From Candidatus Aminicenantes bacterium UBA1061 (GTDB lineage: Bacteria; Acidobacteriota; Aminicenantia; Aminicenantales; Saccharicenantaceae): a DNA stretch of 64,000 bases. A model generated the notes under the pieces. The model saw only the letters and a program-made list of their open reading frames with translations. It was not told where the DNA came from and searched no databases. The stretch is taken from contig DCDG01000048.1 in NCBI GenBank assembly GCA_002316315.1, positions 113,433 to 177,432 on the forward strand, written 5' to 3'. Made by a program: the position numbers and the translations under genes. This document shows, one piece after another, positions 16,226 through 25,349 of the stretch (positions are counted from its first letter, which is position 1; every line of letters starts with the position of its first letter).

Positions 16226-18856
16226 TTACAGTAGCTTTTCAACCAGTTTTACCCCGGCCTTAAGGGCCTGGTCAATATTTTCAGGCCGGTTACCCCCTGC
16301 CTGGGCAAAATCAGGCCGGCCACCTCCACCACCCCCAATTACAGGCGCAATTTCTTTGATAATTTTATTAGCCTGAATTTTTTGCGTCAAATCAGCCGTA
16401 ACGGCTATCACCAGCCAGGCCCGGCCTTCGACAGCTGAAGCCAGCGCGATCACTCCAGAACCAATCTTTTGCTTCAGTTGGTCAGCATAGTTTCTCAGGG
16501 CCTCCAGATCAATTTCCTCGACTCTCTGGCTGACAAATCTAATCCCTTTCATTTCTTTGATTTCAGGCGGATGGCTGGCTGGACTCAGCATCTTTCTTTT
16601 TAGTTTTCTTATTTCCTCATCTTTCTCATCAAGGCTGTTCAGCAATTTTTCTACTCTAAGGATAATTTCCTGACGACCTACTTTTAAAAGCTTCTCCAGC
16701 TCTTTTAGATTTTTTTCGAGAGCCAGAACATAATTTAAGGCCTCTTCTCCGGTCAGGGCCTCAATTCTTCTCAGCCCGGCAGCCACACTCGATTCGCCTG
16801 TGATTTTGAATAAGCCAATTTCGCCTGTACTTCTGACATGAACCCCACCGCATAGTTCTTTGCTGAACTCACCGGCCTTAACCAGTCTGACTTTTTCTCC
16901 ATATTTTTCCTCAAAAATGGCCATAGCCCCTTCAGCCAGCCCTTCCTCCAGGCTGGTTACCATGATGGTCACCGGCAGGTTTTCCCTGATCTTCTCATTG
17001 ACCAGTTTTTCCACCTCCTGGATTTCTTCTTCACTTAAAGGCGCAAAATGAGTAAAATCGAAACGCAATTTCCTGTCATCAACTAAGGAGCCCGATTGCC
17101 GGACATGATCTCCGAGGATGTGCCTTAGAGCCGCATGAAGAAGATGGGTTGAGGTATGATTTCTGCTAATGGCCTTCCTTCTGGTTGAATCGACGACAGC
17201 TTCCACTTTTTGCCCTGGTCTAATTTCACCAGACAGCACTCGGACTTGATGAACAATGAGTTCCGGGATAGGTTTGAGTGTATTCTTGACCACTCCGGAA
17301 AAACCGGAAGCTTTCAACAAGCCTTTATCGCCGACTTGGCCGCCGCTCTCCGCATAAAAAGGAGTTTCTGATAAAATTATTTCACCTTCCTCTTCTGCTT
17401 TTAGCTGCTCAACTGATTGTCCGCTCCGGATAATGGCCAGCACCTCAGACTCTTCCACTCTCTCCTTCTCATAAAAAACCGGATTGACCTTAAGCCGCTG
17501 GTATGCGTTATAGATTGATTTTTCTTTAGCCCTGGCCTCACCTTCCCAGGACCGTCTGGCTCTTTCTCTCTGATTTTCGAGCTCCTTCTGGAAACCGGCT
17601 TCATCCACCCCTAGATTTTTCTCTCTGGCCAGTTCCTGACAAAGATCGAGGGGAAAGCCAAAAGTATCATAGAGTTTAAAGACCTTTTCTCCAGGTATGG
17701 TCCGGCTGCCAGCCATCCTGGCTTCCTCTGCATACTGCTCAAAGTACCTGAGCCCGGAATTTAGCGTCGAAGCAAATCGCTCTTCCTCAGCCAGACAGAC
17801 CCGGCTGATATAAGGCAGGCTGGTCATAAGCTCAGGGTAAGGTTCACGCATTATATCGGCCACCGTACTGGCCAGACGGTATAAAAACGGTTTATCAAGG
17901 CCAATCAGATTTCCCCGCCGGTAAGCCCGCCTGATCAGGCGCCTCAAAACATAGCCACGGCCTTCATTGGCTGGATTGGCTCCATCCCCGATGAGAAAAG
18001 TAATCGCCCTGATATGGTCAGCTATTATCCTTATGTAAACATCACTCTCCCCGCCAACCGGATAATCTTGTCCGCTTTCCTCACAAATGGCATTAATAAT
18101 CGGGGTAAACAAGTCAGTCTCAAAATTGCTTCTTTTCCCCTGAAGGACAGCTGCCATGCGTTCCAGTCCCATGCCGGTGTCGATAGAAGGCTTCGGCAAG
18201 GGATTCATCCCGCCCTTTTCATCCTGGAAAAACTGCATAAAAACCAGGTTCCACAGTTCGATAAAGCGATCGCTGCTGGAGGCAATTAAGTCGGCCGGCA
18301 AGCCCTTTTCCAGATCTTCGCCCAGATCATAGTGAATTTCCGAGCAAGGACCGCAGGGACCTGTCTCGCCCATTGCCCAGAAATTATCTTTTTTACCAAA
18401 ACGAAAAATCCTGGAGTCTGGCAGGCCTATCTCGTTGTGCCATAGATTGAAGGCCTCCTCATCCTCTTCATAAATGGTGATATAGAGTTTATCCGGCGGT
18501 AGACCAAAAACCCCGGTAACCAATTCCCAGGCAAAAGCAATAGCTTCTTTTTTAAAATAGTCTCCGAAGGAAAAATTGCCTAACATTTCAAAAAAAGTAT
18601 GGTGCTTGGGTGTTCGTCCGACCTGCTCCAGATCGTTATGCTTACCACTTACCCTGAGACATTTCTGCGCAGATGTCGCCCGCTTATAACTTCTTTTTTC
18701 CAGCCCAAGAAAAATATTTTTGAACTGATTCATGCCGGCGTTGGTAAATAACAGCGTCGGGTCATCTTTTGGAATCAGAGAAGAACTCGGAATGATACGG
18801 TGATCCTTCTTTTCAAAGAAATCAAGAAAAGTTGTTCTGATCTCATTGGCTTTCAT
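16226..18856 (-). CDS. alaS: Alanyl-tRNA synthetase
   Basis: The class II synthetase charges tRNA-Ala. At 876 residues it is full length. The catalytic domain contains TNAGMNQF, GRTPKHHTFFEMLGNFSFGD and GYVLRRLIRRA. The editing domain has HTSTH (about residue 565) and CGGVH (about 665), the zinc-binding and editing residues. The C-terminal domain ends with the glycine-rich GGGGGGRPDFAQAGG. It starts five bases after pilT on the same strand, so the two are probably co-transcribed. Confidence 0.98.
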   Translation of the reverse strand: MKANEIRTTFLDFFEKKDHRIIPSSSLIPKDDPTLLFTNAGMNQFKNIFLGLEKRSYKRATSAQKCLRVSGKHNDLEQVGRTPKHHTFFEMLGNFSFGDYFKKEAIAFAWELVTGVFGLPPDKLYITIYEEDEEAFNLWHNEIGLPDSRIFRFGKKDNFWAMGETGPCGPCSEIHYDLGEDLEKGLPADLIASSSDRFIELWNLVFMQFFQDEKGGMNPLPKPSIDTGMGLERMAAVLQGKRSNFETDLFTPIINAICEESGQDYPVGGESDVYIRIIADHIRAITFLIGDGANPANEGRGYVLRRLIRRAYRRGNLIGLDKPFLYRLASTVADIMREPYPELMTSLPYISRVCLAEEERFASTLNSGLRYFEQYAEEARMAGSRTIPGEKVFKLYDTFGFPLDLCQELAREKNLGVDEAGFQKELENQRERARRSWEGEARAKEKSIYNAYQRLKVNPVFYEKERVEESEVLAIIRSGQSVEQLKAEEEGEIILSETPFYAESGGQVGDKGLLKASGFSGVVKNTLKPIPELIVHQVRVLSGEIRPGQKVEAVVDSTRRKAISRNHTSTHLLHAALRHILGDHVRQSGSLVDDRKLRFDFTHFAPLSEEEIQEVEKLVNEKIRENLPVTIMVTSLEEGLAEGAMAIFEEKYGEKVRLVKAGEFSKELCGGVHVRSTGEIGLFKITGESSVAAGLRRIEALTGEEALNYVLALEKNLKELEKLLKVGRQEIILRVEKLLNSLDEKDEEIRKLKRKMLSPASHPPEIKEMKGIRFVSQRVEEIDLEALRNYADQLKQKIGSGVIALASAVEGRAWLVIAVTADLTQKIQANKIIKEIAPVIGGGGGGRPDFAQAGGNRPENIDQALKAGVKLVEKLL

Positions 18857-18861
18857 TTAGT

Positions 18862-20025
18862 CTAACTTTCCTCTTCACCCCCTCTATCTGTTGACCCTAT
18901 CCGTTCCACTTTGACCATTTCTTGCTCCATTTGCTCCAGAGCAATGTCCAGTGTGGACTGGACCCCCATGACCCTCAGTTTAAAAGCATCTGGGTTGGAA
19001 GAATATTTTATTCCCTGTTCAAAAGAGATATAGCCATCACGATAAAGCTGATATATAGATTGGTCGAAAGTTTGCATACCATACTGGGAAACACCGGTAG
19101 CAATGGCGTCTCTGATAAAGCTGGTTTTATCCCTGTCGGTAATACATTCCTGAATGTAGGGTGTCGAGACCATGACCTCAACTGCCGGCACCCGACCCTG
19201 TTCATCCATGCGTGGTACCAGGCGCATGGAGATAACAGCCTTAATAACGCTGGCCAGCTGCAATCTAACCTGCCGCTGGTGATGCGGCGGAAAAGTTGAA
19301 ATAATACGGTTAATGGTTTCAGGGGCATCAAGCGTATGGAGAGTGCTCAGAACAAGATGCCCGGTCTCTGCGGCCAGAAGTGCAGTTTCAATTGTTTCCA
19401 GGTCTCTCATTTCGCCTACCAGGATAACATCCGGGTCTTCACGGAGACAGGCTCGGAGGCCCCGGCTGAAACTCTGAACATCCATGCCGATTTCCCTCTG
19501 GCTGATAATGCTCTTTTTATCCTTGTGAAGATATTCAATCGGATCTTCGATGGTAATAATGTTTTCACGCCGGTAGGCATTAATATAATCAATCATCGCT
19601 GCCAGGGTAGTAGTTTTCCCGCTACCTGTGGTGCCTGTCACCAGCACCAGGCCACGGGGTGAGAAAGCTATCTTTTCCAGAATTTCTGGCAGCAGCAGCT
19701 CTCTAATTGATTTTACTTCCAGAGGAATTATTCTCAGGGCAACAGTCAGGCTATTCCGTTGATAAAAGACGTTTCCCCGAAATCGACCAAAGCCAGGCAG
19801 GCTGTAAGCCAGATCGATATCAAATTCTTCTTTCAGTTTCTTTCTCTGAAAATCATTCAGGATTTGATTGGTCAGATCTTCTGTGTCAGACGAAGTCAAC
19901 TTCGGGAAACCAACCAGTGGCACCAGCGTGCCATGAACCCTGATGGTTGGATGATTGCCCGCTTTCAGATGCAAATCCGAGGCATCACGTTCAATAGCAA
20001 TTTTTAAAAGATCATCAACATTCAT
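18862..20025 (-). CDS. pilT: Type IV pilus twitching motility ATPase PilT
   Basis: PilT powers pilus retraction. The 387-residue protein has the N-terminal PAS-like domain (DASDLHLKAG), Walker A GTTGSGKTTT, the Asp box TIEDPIEY, Walker B ILVGEMRDLETIETAL, the His box GHLVLSTLHT, and a C-terminal region like the retraction motif (FIRDAIATG). An ATG at 20061 is open, but GGGAGG sits just before the ATG at 20025, and the family starts with MNVDDLL-like sequence, so I chose 20025. No other pilus genes are nearby. Confidence 0.95.
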   Translation of the reverse strand: MNVDDLLKIAIERDASDLHLKAGNHPTIRVHGTLVPLVGFPKLTSSDTEDLTNQILNDFQRKKLKEEFDIDLAYSLPGFGRFRGNVFYQRNSLTVALRIIPLEVKSIRELLLPEILEKIAFSPRGLVLVTGTTGSGKTTTLAAMIDYINAYRRENIITIEDPIEYLHKDKKSIISQREIGMDVQSFSRGLRACLREDPDVILVGEMRDLETIETALLAAETGHLVLSTLHTLDAPETINRIISTFPPHHQRQVRLQLASVIKAVISMRLVPRMDEQGRVPAVEVMVSTPYIQECITDRDKTSFIRDAIATGVSQYGMQTFDQSIYQLYRDGYISFEQGIKYSSNPDAFKLRVMGVQSTLDIALEQMEQEMVKVERIGSTDRGGEEES

Positions 20026-20180
20026 CTTTCCCTCCCCTTGTTTTTGCATTATATAGTTCAAAATGGCTGTCCAGACATTCCCCCTTTTTACGAGGGATAG
20101 GCTGATACTTTCGTCTCGACTTGTAGCTAGTTTCTATCCGCCAGCTCGGTTTCGTCACTTTAAAACCTGATTTTGTTTTC

Positions 20181-20209
20181 ATACTATATCAGTCAAATTT
20201 CAAAGTCAA
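20181..20209 (-). promoter_or_regulatory. Candidate sigma70-type promoter for pilT-alaS
   Basis: On the minus strand, TTGACT (20209-20204) is separated by 17 bases from TAGTAT (20186-20181). This gives a leader of about 150 bases before pilT. The -35 box is strong and the -10 box moderate. Confidence 0.45.
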
Positions 20210-20232
20210 TTTAAAGCTAAGTCCTTACCTCT

Positions 20233-21171
20233 CTAAACTTTTTCTCCGCAGTAAGGGCAAATCTTAGTTTTATAAGGCAGGGGGCGACGACAATTCCAGC
20301 AGAGGTCAGATTTCCTCTGCTCTCTGGCCTTAATTCTGGCAAAAATGTCATCCAGCTCGCTGCCTTTTTCTTCCTTTCCTTTTAGCCTGGATAATTCCCT
20401 TATAATCTCTGAAGCTGTCTGGACTCGATCTTCTACCCGGGGAGCCAGGCATCTCATAATTAAATTATCAACTTCTTTTGACACCCTCATATTTTTAAGT
20501 CGCGGCGGTGTAATTTTGCCCTGCTGAGCTTTTTCCAGAATTTTAAAAGGATCGGGATCAAAAATAGGCGGCCGGCCAACTATCATCTCATAAAAGATGC
20601 AGCCTATCGAATAAATATCAGAAGAGTAAGATGCTTTTCCCATAAACTGCTCTGGAGCCATATAAGGCGGTGAACCTATCCTGGTAGAAGCGTATTGAAC
20701 AGAACTTAACCAGGCCGAAGTCCCAAAGTCAGTTATCTTGATCGTACCTTCCCCCGAAATTAGAATATTAGATGGCCTCAGGTCACGGTGAATTATCTTG
20801 TTCTGGTGGGCATGCTCAACCCCATAGGAGATCTGTTTGATAATGTCTACCGCCCGGTCGCAATCAAGAATCTTCTCTTTCTCGAGCAGTTTTTCAAGAG
20901 ATTGACCCTTAACATATTCCATAACCATGAAGAAGACATCTTTTTCTTTTTCCGCCGCCAGGACCCGGACAATGTTGGGATGATTAAGGGCAGCCTGCAG
21001 CCTGGGTTCTTTAAGAAGCTTGTACAATTCGGTTGATTGTTTATGAGGAACTTTAATTGCTACTTTAATATCGAGCCAGGTATCCCTGGCCAGATAGACA
21101 GATCCAAAACCGCCGCTCCCCAGCGACCGCAAAATTTCATATTTGCCAACTTTCTGTCCCTGTAAAAACAT
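20233..21171 (-). CDS. Cytosolic Ser/Thr protein kinase with C-terminal zinc ribbon
   Basis: A Hanks-type kinase of 312 residues. It has the glycine loop GSGGFGSVY (18-26), the ATP-anchoring Lys40 (VAIK), catalytic HRD 128-130 (HRDLRPSN), DFG 148-150 and APEQ at about 172. There is no transmembrane segment. After the kinase fold a short charged linker leads to a zinc ribbon with Cys291, Cys294, Cys305 and Cys308. It follows rsmE by one base, suggesting it rides at the end of the heat-shock transcript. Its substrates are unknown. Confidence 0.92.
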   Translation of the reverse strand: MFLQGQKVGKYEILRSLGSGGFGSVYLARDTWLDIKVAIKVPHKQSTELYKLLKEPRLQAALNHPNIVRVLAAEKEKDVFFMVMEYVKGQSLEKLLEKEKILDCDRAVDIIKQISYGVEHAHQNKIIHRDLRPSNILISGEGTIKITDFGTSAWLSSVQYASTRIGSPPYMAPEQFMGKASYSSDIYSIGCIFYEMIVGRPPIFDPDPFKILEKAQQGKITPPRLKNMRVSKEVDNLIMRCLAPRVEDRVQTASEIIRELSRLKGKEEKGSELDDIFARIKAREQRKSDLCWNCRRPLPYKTKICPYCGEKV

Positions 21172-21172
21172 C

Positions 21173-21898
21173 TTACCAGTTCCAGAAATGCGAAATTAGG
21201 GCCAAAGCAGAAACCACCGCTGTTTCAGTTCTTAAAATCCTACTACCAAGACTAAAACCTCTATATTTCGAACTCATCAGCGCTTCCCTTTCCTCCTGGC
21301 TCCAGCCGCCTTCGGGCCCGACCATCAGGATAGCCGAGGCTGGTTTAGTCTCGATGAGTATATCACGAAAATAGATCTGACTATGCTCATCAAGAAATAT
21401 TTTTTGTTCAGCTTGAACATCAGCAGACAGAATAGCTGACAAGCTCATGATTTCATTTATAACTGGCAAGACAGCTCCTTTGGATTGCTTCAGAGCTGCT
21501 CTTGAAATTCTTTCCCAGCGTGCTTTTCTGGCCGATAACTTATCAACAGGCATTTTAAAAGAGCGGACTGTGGATAGAGGAATTATTTCTACCACTCCCA
21601 GCTCAGTCGCTTTTTCGATGATAGCATCCATGGTGACCAGCTTGGTTAGACTCAGCCCAAGAATCAGTTTTGTTTTTAATTTTTCTTCGTCTATTCTGAC
21701 TGGAAGAAGCCAGGTTTTATCTTCTTTTAGGCTGACCACTTCTGCTAGCATTCTTTTCTTGCGACCGTCGGTCAGCCAGATCTGGTCTCCCGGCTTGACT
21801 CTGGCCACCCGGGCTAAATGAAAATGTTCCTCTCCCTCCAGAGAAAATTTAGAGTCACCGGCGGGAAGACCGGCTATAAAAAATTGATTACTGGTCAC
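21173..21898 (-). CDS. rsmE: 16S rRNA (uracil-1498-N3) methyltransferase RsmE
   Basis: RsmE methylates U1498 of 16S rRNA using S-adenosylmethionine through a SPOUT knot. Seen are the N-terminal PUA-like part (FSLEGEEHFHLARVARVKPGD), EKATELGV, the knot motif LMVGPEGGWSQEE and LGSRILRTETAVV. An open frame reaches 21955, but the GTG at 21898 places FFIAGLP where the family usually begins and overlaps dnaJ by only 11 bases, so I prefer it (241 residues). A gene order of dnaJ then rsmE is common in bacteria. Confidence 0.93.
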   Translation of the reverse strand: MTSNQFFIAGLPAGDSKFSLEGEEHFHLARVARVKPGDQIWLTDGRKKRMLAEVVSLKEDKTWLLPVRIDEEKLKTKLILGLSLTKLVTMDAIIEKATELGVVEIIPLSTVRSFKMPVDKLSARKARWERISRAALKQSKGAVLPVINEIMSLSAILSADVQAEQKIFLDEHSQIYFRDILIETKPASAILMVGPEGGWSQEEREALMSSKYRGFSLGSRILRTETAVVSALALISHFWNW

Positions 21899-23039
21899 TG
21901 GCCTGACGTCCAACAAGGTTTTTATATTTCTGCACCCAGGTATGGTCAACTTCATTCAAGTTTTCACCACGAAGCTCGGCCAGTCTGAACAATAAAGTTT
22001 TTTGCTCCTTATCGAGTTTTTCAGGAATAGTAACCTTAATGGTAACATACAGGTCGCCACGGCGGCGATCTTCCATATCAACCAGTCCGGCATTCTTAAT
22101 TTTAAAAACCTCGCCAGATTGAACTCCAGCTGGAATTTTCAAGATTTCAGACTCACCATTAAGAAGAGGTATGGCCAGTTTGGCACCTAGAGCCGCCTGA
22201 GTCAGGCTGATTGAAACCTGAGCATAAAGATCTTTTCCCTTTCTTTCAAAAAAGGGATGACGGACCACTCTGACCAGGATATAGAGATCTCCTCTAGGCT
22301 GGCCTGCTTCACCGGCTTCGCCTTCCCCGCTTAATCTCAAACGAGTACCATCCGCAATCCCGGCCGGTATTTTTATTTTTAATTGTTTCTTCTGCTTGAC
22401 CAGACCAGTTCCCTTGCATTCGTCACAGGGAGTGGCAATGACCTCTCCACGTCCATGGCAATGAGGACAGGTTCTGGCAACGGTAAAAAAGCCCTGTTGA
22501 TAGCGGAGCTGACCCCGCCCATGGCAGGCCGAACAAACCGTTTTTCTCGTTCCCGGTTTAAGCCCCGTGCCGTGGCAAGCAGGGCACTGTTCACGCCTGG
22601 TGAGATTAAATTCCTTCTCTACTCCTGTAGCAGCTTCTTCCAGATTTATATTAACTTCAAGAGATAGGTTCTGGCCGGATTGGACTCTCGACCTGCGTTG
22701 AGTTTCACCACCAAAAAACTCGGAAAAATTAAAGCCAAAAAAATTGCCCAGGATGTCTCCGAAATCTTCAAAAATAGTCGAATCAAATCCGCCAAAGCCC
22801 TGGTAACCCTGACCCTGCAATCCCTGATATCCATAACGGTCATAAACTGACCGTTTTTCAGGATCAATCAGGACACTATAAGCCTCGGCTGCTTCTCTGA
22901 ATTTTTCTTCTGATTCTTTATCCCCGGGATTCCGGTCAGGATGATATTTCAGGGCTGCCTGACGATAAGCCCTTTTTATCTCTTCAGGGCCGGCGCTCCT
23001 GGATATTCCAAGTATTTCATAATAGTCCCTGTTTATCAT
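21888..23039 (-). CDS. dnaJ: Chaperone DnaJ
   Basis: DnaJ delivers unfolded clients to DnaK and stimulates its ATPase. The J domain (1-70) has the HPD motif in YHPDRNPGD. A Gly/Phe-rich stretch follows (GFGGFDS). The zinc region then has four CxxCxGxG-type repeats (CPACHGTG, CSACHGRG, CPHCHGRG, CDECKGTG, about 150-212). Two beta-barrel client domains complete the 383 residues. Its start overlaps the dnaK stop by 23 bases. Confidence 0.97.
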   Translation of the reverse strand: MINRDYYEILGISRSAGPEEIKRAYRQAALKYHPDRNPGDKESEEKFREAAEAYSVLIDPEKRSVYDRYGYQGLQGQGYQGFGGFDSTIFEDFGDILGNFFGFNFSEFFGGETQRRSRVQSGQNLSLEVNINLEEAATGVEKEFNLTRREQCPACHGTGLKPGTRKTVCSACHGRGQLRYQQGFFTVARTCPHCHGRGEVIATPCDECKGTGLVKQKKQLKIKIPAGIADGTRLRLSGEGEAGEAGQPRGDLYILVRVVRHPFFERKGKDLYAQVSISLTQAALGAKLAIPLLNGESEILKIPAGVQSGEVFKIKNAGLVDMEDRRRGDLYVTIKVTIPEKLDKEQKTLLFRLAELRGENLNEVDHTWVQKYKNLVGRQASDQ

Positions 23040-24606
23040 GACTGTCAGCTACCTCCTTCTTCCGCCTGTTGATAATCTCCTGTAACTCTTCCGGCAGCAG
23101 GCCAGCTGCTGGTTTCACCACCACCTTTTGCTCACGGCCCGTATTAACATCACGGGCTGCCACTTTTAACAGGCCGTCTCCATCAATCTCGAAAGTTACA
23201 TCAATTTGAGGCACTCCGGCGGGAGCAGGATCAACTCCTACCAGATCGAACGTGGCCAGAGACTTGTTTTCCTCTGCCCTTGGGCTTTCCCCCTGAAGAA
23301 CATGAATTTTAACCCTTCTCTGATTATTTTCGACGGTGGTAAAAGCCATCGTCTTCCTGGCAGGAATAGTAGTATTTCTTTCTATAATTTTTTCAAAGCC
23401 ACCATTTTCCGTTTCTATGCCCAGAGAAAAGGGTGTTACATCAAGGAGCAGCACCAGATTATTGATGCTGCCTCTTATTATTTTGGCTTGAATAGCCGCT
23501 CCCAAGGCCACAATTTCATCTGGATTGATGCGTGCGGCCGGGGTCCGCCCAAAAAATTGCGTCACTTTTTGTTTAACCAGAGGCATTCTTGTCTGGCCAC
23601 CAACCAAAATAACCTCATCTACCCGGGCAGGATTCACCTTTGCCTCGGACAGAGCGGCCTGGCTGATGGTCAGAGTTCTATCTACCAGATTTTCGGTCAA
23701 TCTTTCCAGATAGCTCCGGCTGATCTTTTTCTTAATATGAAGAGAGCCATCTTCAGTTGAACAAATAAAGGGCAGGTTAACCTCTGTCTCTGTGGTAAAA
23801 GACAGCTCTCGCTTAGCCTTTTCTGCTGCCTCTTTGATTCTTTGAAGTGCAAATTTATCCTGAACGAGATCAACCTGATTTGCCTCCCGGAACTCCTGAA
23901 GCAAGGAGCTTATCAGGCAATTATCAAAGTCATCTCCACCGAGAAAAGTATCCCCACTCGTGGAGAGAACATGGAAAACGCCATCATTCATTTCGAGGAT
24001 AGTAATATCAAAGGTACCACCCCCGAGATCATAAACAGCCAGAAGACCTTCTTTCCGGCTTTCAAGTCCATAGGCCAGGCTGGCCGCAGTTGGTTCATTT
24101 ATTATTCTGATGACATCAAGCCCACTAATGGCAGCCGCATCTTTGGTCGCCTGGCGCTGATGGTCATTAAAATAAGCAGGGACAGTAATTACTGCCTCTT
24201 CCACATCTGTTCCCAGAAAACTTTCAGCACAGGTTTTTAAATAGGCAAGAATAAAAGACGAGATTTCCTGCGGGCTATAAAGGCGACCACCAGCCTCAAT
24301 TAAGATGTCCCCGTTAGCCGCTTCCGATATCTTATAAGGCACGTGCTGCCTTATTTTTTGCATTTCCGGAGAATTGAACTTTTTGCCAATTAATCTTTTG
24401 ACCGAATAAATCGTATTTTCCGGGTTGGTTAAGGCCTGCCTTAACGCTGGTAAGCCAACCAGTCTTTCACCATTGGCCGTGAAAGAAACGACTGAAGGAG
24501 TGGTATTGTTTCCTTCAAAATTTGGTATAATCTCAGGCCTATCCCCGTTCATATAAGCAACACAGGAATAAGTGGTTCCCAGATCTATTCCGATTAACTC
24601 AGTCAT
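23017..24606 (-). CDS. dnaK: Hsp70 chaperone DnaK with shortened C-terminus
   Basis: The nucleotide-binding domain is complete: GIDLGTTYSCVA, VPAYFNDHQRQATKDAA, INEPTAASLAYGL, YDLGGGTFDI and ILVGGQTRMP. The linker VLLLDVTPFSLGIE and the beta substrate domain to about residue 505 are also present. The protein stops at 529 residues after LLPEELQEIINRRKKEVADS, whereas DnaK is normally about 610-640. Most of the helical lid and the EEVD-like tail are missing. The start of dnaJ overlaps the stop, so no downstream lid frame is hidden. It is likely a specialised or lidless Hsp70. It sits between grpE and dnaJ. Confidence 0.95.
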   Translation of the reverse strand: MTELIGIDLGTTYSCVAYMNGDRPEIIPNFEGNNTTPSVVSFTANGERLVGLPALRQALTNPENTIYSVKRLIGKKFNSPEMQKIRQHVPYKISEAANGDILIEAGGRLYSPQEISSFILAYLKTCAESFLGTDVEEAVITVPAYFNDHQRQATKDAAAISGLDVIRIINEPTAASLAYGLESRKEGLLAVYDLGGGTFDITILEMNDGVFHVLSTSGDTFLGGDDFDNCLISSLLQEFREANQVDLVQDKFALQRIKEAAEKAKRELSFTTETEVNLPFICSTEDGSLHIKKKISRSYLERLTENLVDRTLTISQAALSEAKVNPARVDEVILVGGQTRMPLVKQKVTQFFGRTPAARINPDEIVALGAAIQAKIIRGSINNLVLLLDVTPFSLGIETENGGFEKIIERNTTIPARKTMAFTTVENNQRRVKIHVLQGESPRAEENKSLATFDLVGVDPAPAGVPQIDVTFEIDGDGLLKVAARDVNTGREQKVVVKPAAGLLPEELQEIINRRKKEVADSHDKQGLL

Positions 24607-24608
24607 AC

Positions 24609-25349
24609 TCAGTTCTTTTTAGGCACCAGGACCTTGACTATGGTTGGACGCAACAATCTATCATGAATTAAATACCCTTTTTGCAGTTCCTCTTTTATCT
24701 GTGGTTCACTTACCTCCTCAGATTCTTCCGAAGTCAGGGCATGATGAAGAGACGGGTCAAACCGGTTATCCTGCAGTTCAATCGGTTTAACCCCGTGTTT
24801 GGTCAGGAAGTTAAGCATCATCCGGTAAATTAGCTCGATTCCTTCTCTAAATGTCTTGCCGTTAGCTTCTTCAGCCACTCTTAAGGCACGTTCAAAGTTA
24901 TCTATGATGGGCAGAAGCTCCTTTAAGACATCACCCAGTGCGTATTGCCTGAATTCGTCTTTTTCGCGGGCAGTCCGTTTGCGCAGATTATCCATATCGG
25001 CCAGAACCCTCAAAAATTTGTCTTTGAGCTCATCTATCTGGCTTTTTAACTCTGAAATTTCCTTATCCCTGGCTTCCAGTTCGCTTTCTAATCTGGCGAT
25101 AATCTTATCCTGGTCGCTGATTGCTTCTTCCAACTTTGGAGACTCTGATTGCTCTGATTCTTTCCCGGCAAGCTTTTCGGCTGGATTGACTTCCAGATAT
25201 TCTATCTCTTCCTGCCCTGATTTATTAGAATCAGAGGTTATATTCTCAGCATCGCTGTCATCGCTGCCGGTTATTTTTAGTCGGTCAGTTTCAGCAGCGG
25301 ATTGGTCATGGTCTTTTTTCACTTTTATATCGACTTTTATTTCACTCAT
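24609..25349 (-). CDS. grpE: Nucleotide exchange factor GrpE
   Basis: GrpE releases ADP from DnaK. The 246-residue protein has a long acidic, low-complexity N-terminus (about 1-75), a coiled coil (about 78-140, with DKFLRVLADMDNLRKRTARE), and the C-terminal beta domain with GVKPIELQDNRFDPSLHHAL. It starts within the ATGA overlap at the end of hrcA and ends two bases before dnaK, consistent with a tight operon. Confidence 0.95.
   Translation of the reverse strand: MSEIKVDIKVKKDHDQSAAETDRLKITGSDDSDAENITSDSNKSGQEEIEYLEVNPAEKLAGKESEQSESPKLEEAISDQDKIIARLESELEARDKEISELKSQIDELKDKFLRVLADMDNLRKRTAREKDEFRQYALGDVLKELLPIIDNFERALRVAEEANGKTFREGIELIYRMMLNFLTKHGVKPIELQDNRFDPSLHHALTSEESEEVSEPQIKEELQKGYLIHDRLLRPTIVKVLVPKKN

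Noticed and set aside
22990..23060. Frameshift in dnaK that hides a lid-coding region
   Set aside because: dnaJ begins within the last 23 bases of dnaK and its coding sequence is complete, leaving no space for a lid in another frame.
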